Shown here in pieces: positions 62,201 through 64,000 of a stretch of DNA of 64,000 bases; position 1 is the first letter of the stretch; each line of letters begins with the position of its first letter. The notes under the pieces are model-generated. The model saw only the letters and a program-made list of their open reading frames with translations. It did no database searches and had not been told where the DNA came from. Made by a program: the position numbers and the translations under genes. Origin of the DNA: Paenibacillus solani (GTDB lineage Bacteria; Bacillota; Bacilli; Paenibacillales; Paenibacillaceae); the NCBI RefSeq assembly GCF_001277345.1, contig NZ_LIUT01000001.1, positions 2,164,173 through 2,228,172 of the forward strand. The letters are read 5' to 3'.

Positions 62201-64000
62201 GCCGTCGCCATACGCCGCCAGTTTCTCGTTTTCAAATTGATTGTGCACGATCAGCATCGTATCGAACAGCGGGTTGCGCGATGGGTCATGTGGATAACCG
62301 GCCACTTCCATCATATGCTCGAAGCTGACATCGCCATGCTCGTAAGCAGCAAGCAAACGTCCATGGGTCTCAGCGACAAAAGCCAGAATCGGAAGATCAT
62401 CCGCCACCCGCATCCGAATCGGAAGAAACTGGTTGAACATGCCGATCATCCGGGCTGTGTCTGGATGCGTTCGACCTGCTGCCAAAGAACCGATAGCAAA
62501 TTCCGACTGTTGCGTCGTTCCCTTAAGCAACAGCGCGTAAGCTGCAAAAAGCAGACTGTTCAAGCTCGCACCGGCGCTTGTGGCCATTTCTTTTAGCTGT
62601 GCTACGAGGGCTGCCCGAATGCGGAACGTATAGGTATCGCCTGCAAATGTTTGACGATCACCGCGCGGGCGATCTATCGGCATATCGAGCGGCGCCGGCG
62701 GTTCTGCGAGCTGCTCCGTCCAAAATGCCCGGCTTGCCCAGGCCCGATTTGAGCCGGACTGTTGTTCCTGCCAAAGGGCATAATCTTTGTAATGCAGAGC
62801 CAAGGGCGCAAGTTCCGCACCATCGATCAAATCGGTCAACTCCTCCAGCAGCAGCTTGACGGATATGCCGTCCGCCGCAATGTGGTGGATGTTTAGCAGC
62901 AGGTAGGCCTCCGCTCCTCCCAACTGGGGCCGACAATAACATGCGGAGAGCAGCGGCGCTGCGGTAAGCTCAAGCGGCCGGAAAAACTCTCTCAAGCATT
63001 CCTGCAGCGGCATCTCCACAAGCTCCGCTGATTGCAGTACAAAGTCGACCGAATCGTGCACGATCTGGGCTGCAGCGCCATCGATCCAGTGATAGGAAGT
63101 CCGCAATGGTTCATGCCTTTCGATTAACTTCCTGAGTGCTGATCCGATCCTGGTCTCATCTACCTCGCCCGACAGTTTAAGCGTCAGCGGAATATGATAA
63201 GTTAGGCCGATATCAGCCATGCTTTCCGCCAAAAACATGCGCCGCTGCGGCGGGCTGAGCGGATAGGATGCGGCTTTTGGCGCCCCCACAACAGGTTCGT
63301 AATCTTCCTTGGCAGCCCTGTCGATCCAGGCCGCCTGCTCTCTGACAGTCGGCTGCTTGAAAATTTCCTGAAGCGGCATGCGTACCCGGCAATGCTTGTA
63401 GATCGCCGAACTCAATGCTGCCGCCTTCAGGGAATGACCCCCATGCTCAAAGAAGTGATCAAGCGCGCCAACATGCCCCGTATGAAGTACTTCTTGCCAT
63501 AGTCCTGCCACAAGGACTTCCGTATCAGTAGCCGGCGCTTGATACGGAACCGTGCGCTCCGTAACGTCTAATGCGCGCTCCGGTTGAGGCAGTCGTTTTT
63601 TGTCCACTTTGCCATTTGCGTTGAGCGGCAGATTCTCCAACTGCACAAATGCGGCGGGAATCATGAATGGCGGCAGCTTGCCTGCCAGTTGGCGCCGCAC
63701 GCTTGCCTGCTCTTCGGTTTGCTCCGCTACGATATAAGCGCATAAATATGGCGCACCATCATTCTCGATAAGTGCTACAAACGCTTCCTTGACGCTCGCG
63801 CAATCCAGCAGCCTGCTTTCGATTTCGCCCAATTCAATCCGGTAGCCCCGCAGCTTGACCTGACTGTCGATCCGGTCCAAAAACTCCAAATTTCCATCAG
63901 GCAAGCGGCGTACCAGGTCGCCGGTTCTATACACGGTTTCCCCTTCCCGGAACGGATGCGGCCGGAACTTAGAAGAAGTCTGCTCCGGCAAATTCACATA
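56294..64000 (-). CDS. NRPS, partial (A)-PCP-C-A-PCP-C-A-PCP-C-lobe
   Basis: At least 2567 codons; the frame is open to the window edge and starts inside an A domain (core A8 onward), so the gene begins beyond 64000. Order, residues counted from the edge: A C-terminal part ~1-150; PCP ~190 (EHGGHSLKA); C with HHIAADG ~373; A with TSGSTG ~851, code read as DVWHFSLVDK (Ser); PCP ~1254 (QLGGHSLRA); C with HHIVADG ~1440; A with TSGSTG ~1907, same code DVWHFSLVDK (Ser); PCP ~2303 (DVGGESLLL). The final ~230 residues look like the C-terminal lobe of a condensation domain without HHxxxDG. No epimerase, no TE. The chain probably passes to the KS of the next protein, joining peptide to malonate. Confidence 0.94.
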   Translation of the reverse strand, partial: YVNLPEQTSSKFRPHPFREGETVYRTGDLVRRLPDGNLEFLDRIDSQVKLRGYRIELGEIESRLLDCASVKEAFVALIENDGAPYLCAYIVAEQTEEQASVRRQLAGKLPPFMIPAAFVQLENLPLNANGKVDKKRLPQPERALDVTERTVPYQAPATDTEVLVAGLWQEVLHTGHVGALDHFFEHGGHSLKAAALSSAIYKHCRVRMPLQEIFKQPTVREQAAWIDRAAKEDYEPVVGAPKAASYPLSPPQRRMFLAESMADIGLTYHIPLTLKLSGEVDETRIGSALRKLIERHEPLRTSYHWIDGAAAQIVHDSVDFVLQSAELVEMPLQECLREFFRPLELTAAPLLSACYCRPQLGGAEAYLLLNIHHIAADGISVKLLLEELTDLIDGAELAPLALHYKDYALWQEQQSGSNRAWASRAFWTEQLAEPPAPLDMPIDRPRGDRQTFAGDTYTFRIRAALVAQLKEMATSAGASLNSLLFAAYALLLKGTTQQSEFAIGSLAAGRTHPDTARMIGMFNQFLPIRMRVADDLPILAFVAETHGRLLAAYEHGDVSFEHMMEVAGYPHDPSRNPLFDTMLIVHNQFENEKLAAYGDGWSMEPMPFNHGTSKLDFKLDLYSDGEGGLRGELEYNTGLFNKDTMERLADRLVYILAQTAASPDLICDDVIMVTPAEEAAYASWNDTEYPYPAEKTIHGWFAESARRWPDLPAVRSAEGALTYGELNNRAERMAAVLRSKGVTVETIVPIAAQRSLSMMIAIMAVLKAGGAYLPIDPEHPPERTRSILEDSGARLLLAGAKWMPTLPAFQGETLDLDELATATASELPKDEEEMDLWPQSGPRNLAYVIYTSGSTGKPKGVMVEHQAAINRLNWMQTAYPLNEHDVILQKTPITFDVSVWELFWWSFAGASLYLLGPGGEKEPSIMLRTIEQQGITVMHFVPSMLGVFLNYAAESGRGGELCSLRYVFASGEALKPAHVTGFYSLMKRSGGQCQLINLYGPTEATVDVSYYDCPEACENTIPIGKPIHNIQLYIVDERMKLQPIGTSGELCIAGAGLARGYHNRPDLTKQSFVPNPFTAGEKLYRTGDLARWLPDGNLEYLGRIDHQLKLRGLRIECGEIEHALLLQTEVRDAIVTAVTDPAGEPALCAYLVTAVGEMPGEANLRAALKELLPEYMIPSYFVAMEAFPLSPSGKTDRGHLPLPRFAESAACGEAPATVTEQRLAQLWCEVLGLAVGGPDDTATIGREAHFFQLGGHSLRAAQLAGLIEQRYEAAFAMKDVFDAPLLREMAARIDNAAAKRTVVIPRTESRPFYPLSLAQNRLFVLQQLYQGSTAYNLPLAINLKGKLDQDMLRKAIQGLIDRHEPLRTSFDWIDGKPVQRVEERVPFELAVCDLTDAVDLDTFALGVIRPFDLRKAPLIRAYLATDGESRHILLLDIHHIVADGVSMNVMARDFEQLYRGNSLQPLPIQFKDVAVWQQDWMASEARKEQEQYWATRLTGTLPMLQLPIDYPRPSEQNFKGAKLSLPIPLELAQRTSAAAEQWDVTPFHIWLAAYHTLLHLMTGQDDLIVGTPIAGRFHPATESLVGMFVNTLPIRSHPSGELPFRAFVEQLKDTMLAALDNGLLPFEHMVTMLDVPRDLSRNPLFDTMFVMQHMEAGQAVADALQFEVKVPDSRVSKLDLTFEIVNQGVKGATLTIEYTTSLFKEDSIRRMAEWYFRIIDLALAEPERPLGGIGLLTPAAAAAQSGAFNRTVVPYASKDTVEIHLERQAAETPHAVAITSQEGTLTYAEMNRRSNRLAHALRKQGVKREERVAVMMDRSLEMMIAIFGVLKAGGAYVPVAPGLPQERIRYMLDNSGAKLVLTKGKAPEELDTFLPFMDVHEALALVSDDFPVEKLHDSRSLAYVLYTSGSTGQPKGVMIEHHSVINRIGWMQKQYGLDSSGVIMQKTPITFDVSVWELFWWSFAGAKLVLLPPGGEKDPALVADTIEQHGVTTMHFVPSMLHLFLQNPVLLRGDARLESLRHVFASGEALTADQVRRFRERIGVPFNARLVNLYGPTEATVDVSYYDCSDDDIPINDISFNVPIGKPIDNISLYIVSEAMKLQPVGIAGELCISGAGLARGYIGRPDLTEEKFVDNPFAAGSLMYRTGDLARWLPDGTIEYLGRIDHQVKIRGQRIECGEIEHVLLGHPAVSEAVVMKRDATSGSEYLCAYIVCSEPVNHQELLEFAALHLPDYMVPQILVELPAMLLSPNGKIDRKELPEPEWTADNGTPIVEAESDIELEITAVWRDILQRDDFGIHHRFFDVGGESLLLVRAHQQLEELYPGALSVTDLFTYPTIASLAAYLESRNRELASWSWCGLPVADDCLSNSYVAERMGSIQFQLDTAVAKGLAELAASCAVAVEAAAYAVYMYFWRGESGISRLVLPALTDIGLIAPKEIDFAEVRDFDTLLQHAAKRVSAGDSYTIRQIRKQQQAEAGFTLFPLFAGAAQHDFKEREALFERFDVVLYMNCDAAPSEAEVSELGGLWIYDARRISKEAVLNWASTYLELLSSVVEQYRAVVDNTDSGT

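Overview
The window looks like chromosomal DNA of a Paenibacillus-type Firmicute. Supporting this are strong AGGAGG-type ribosome binding sites, a class III fructose-1,6-bisphosphatase, a bsd-like decarboxylase locus, an AloR/Aip-like quorum-sensing pair of the kind described in Paenibacillus, and a large NRPS cluster. I saw no rRNA, tRNA, CRISPR array or transposase. Base composition is uneven: about 6-16 kb is AT-rich, and about 38-64 kb is clearly GC-richer.

Layout. 0-6.2 kb: a secreted protein of unknown function, fbp, a BtrH-type acyltransferase/peptidase-fold protein, and an S41 peptidase gene broken by one in-frame TGA. 6.2-10.4 kb: a TPR-type HTH receptor (AloR-like) whose 3' end overlaps a previously unlisted 48-codon ORF. 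That ORF encodes a signal-peptide precursor ending in TTLSHGWGEGGT. An intact paralogue of the broken S41 lipoprotein peptidase follows. 10.4-12.0 kb: an MFS exporter and an ArsR regulator, each preceded by an ATCTA-N6-TAGAT palindrome. 12.1-15.6 kb: a UbiX/UbiD phenolic-acid decarboxylase locus (bsdC-bsdB-yclD-like) with a divergent LysR regulator. 16.3-17.8 kb: a POT peptide transporter. 18-21.1 kb: a compact, overlapping NAD-salvage operon (pnuC-nadR-Nudix/NrtR-like-NADAR).

21.4-34.4 kb is an accessory region rich in the domain types used as immunity proteins in polymorphic-toxin systems: Imm10-like, ADP-ribosylglycohydrolase, YwqG, SUKH (SMI1/KNR4), SUFU and several unknowns. No toxin is visible. 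Two GNAT acetyltransferases and an ECF sigma factor with a membrane-anchored candidate anti-sigma partner follow (34.6-37.9 kb).

38.6-64 kb is one leftward biosynthetic operon entering from beyond the right edge. In order of transcription it holds: an NRPS (partial A-PCP, C-A-PCP, C-A-PCP, then an orphan condensation C-lobe; both complete A domains read as Ser); three overlapping CPBP-family membrane proteins with damaged catalytic motifs; a 3493-aa KS-ACP-C-A-PCP-C-A-PCP-C hybrid with no AT and no terminal thioesterase; a BtrH-like protein; a type II thioesterase; a discrete malonyl-CoA:ACP transacylase that can serve the AT-less PKS module in trans; and an M20 metallopeptidase. The predicted backbone segment is ...X-Ser-Ser-(malonate, beta-keto)-X-Gly..., released by an unconventional route. 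I do not recognise this as a named cluster, and it is the strongest candidate here for an undescribed system. The AloR/Aip-S41 locus is the second.
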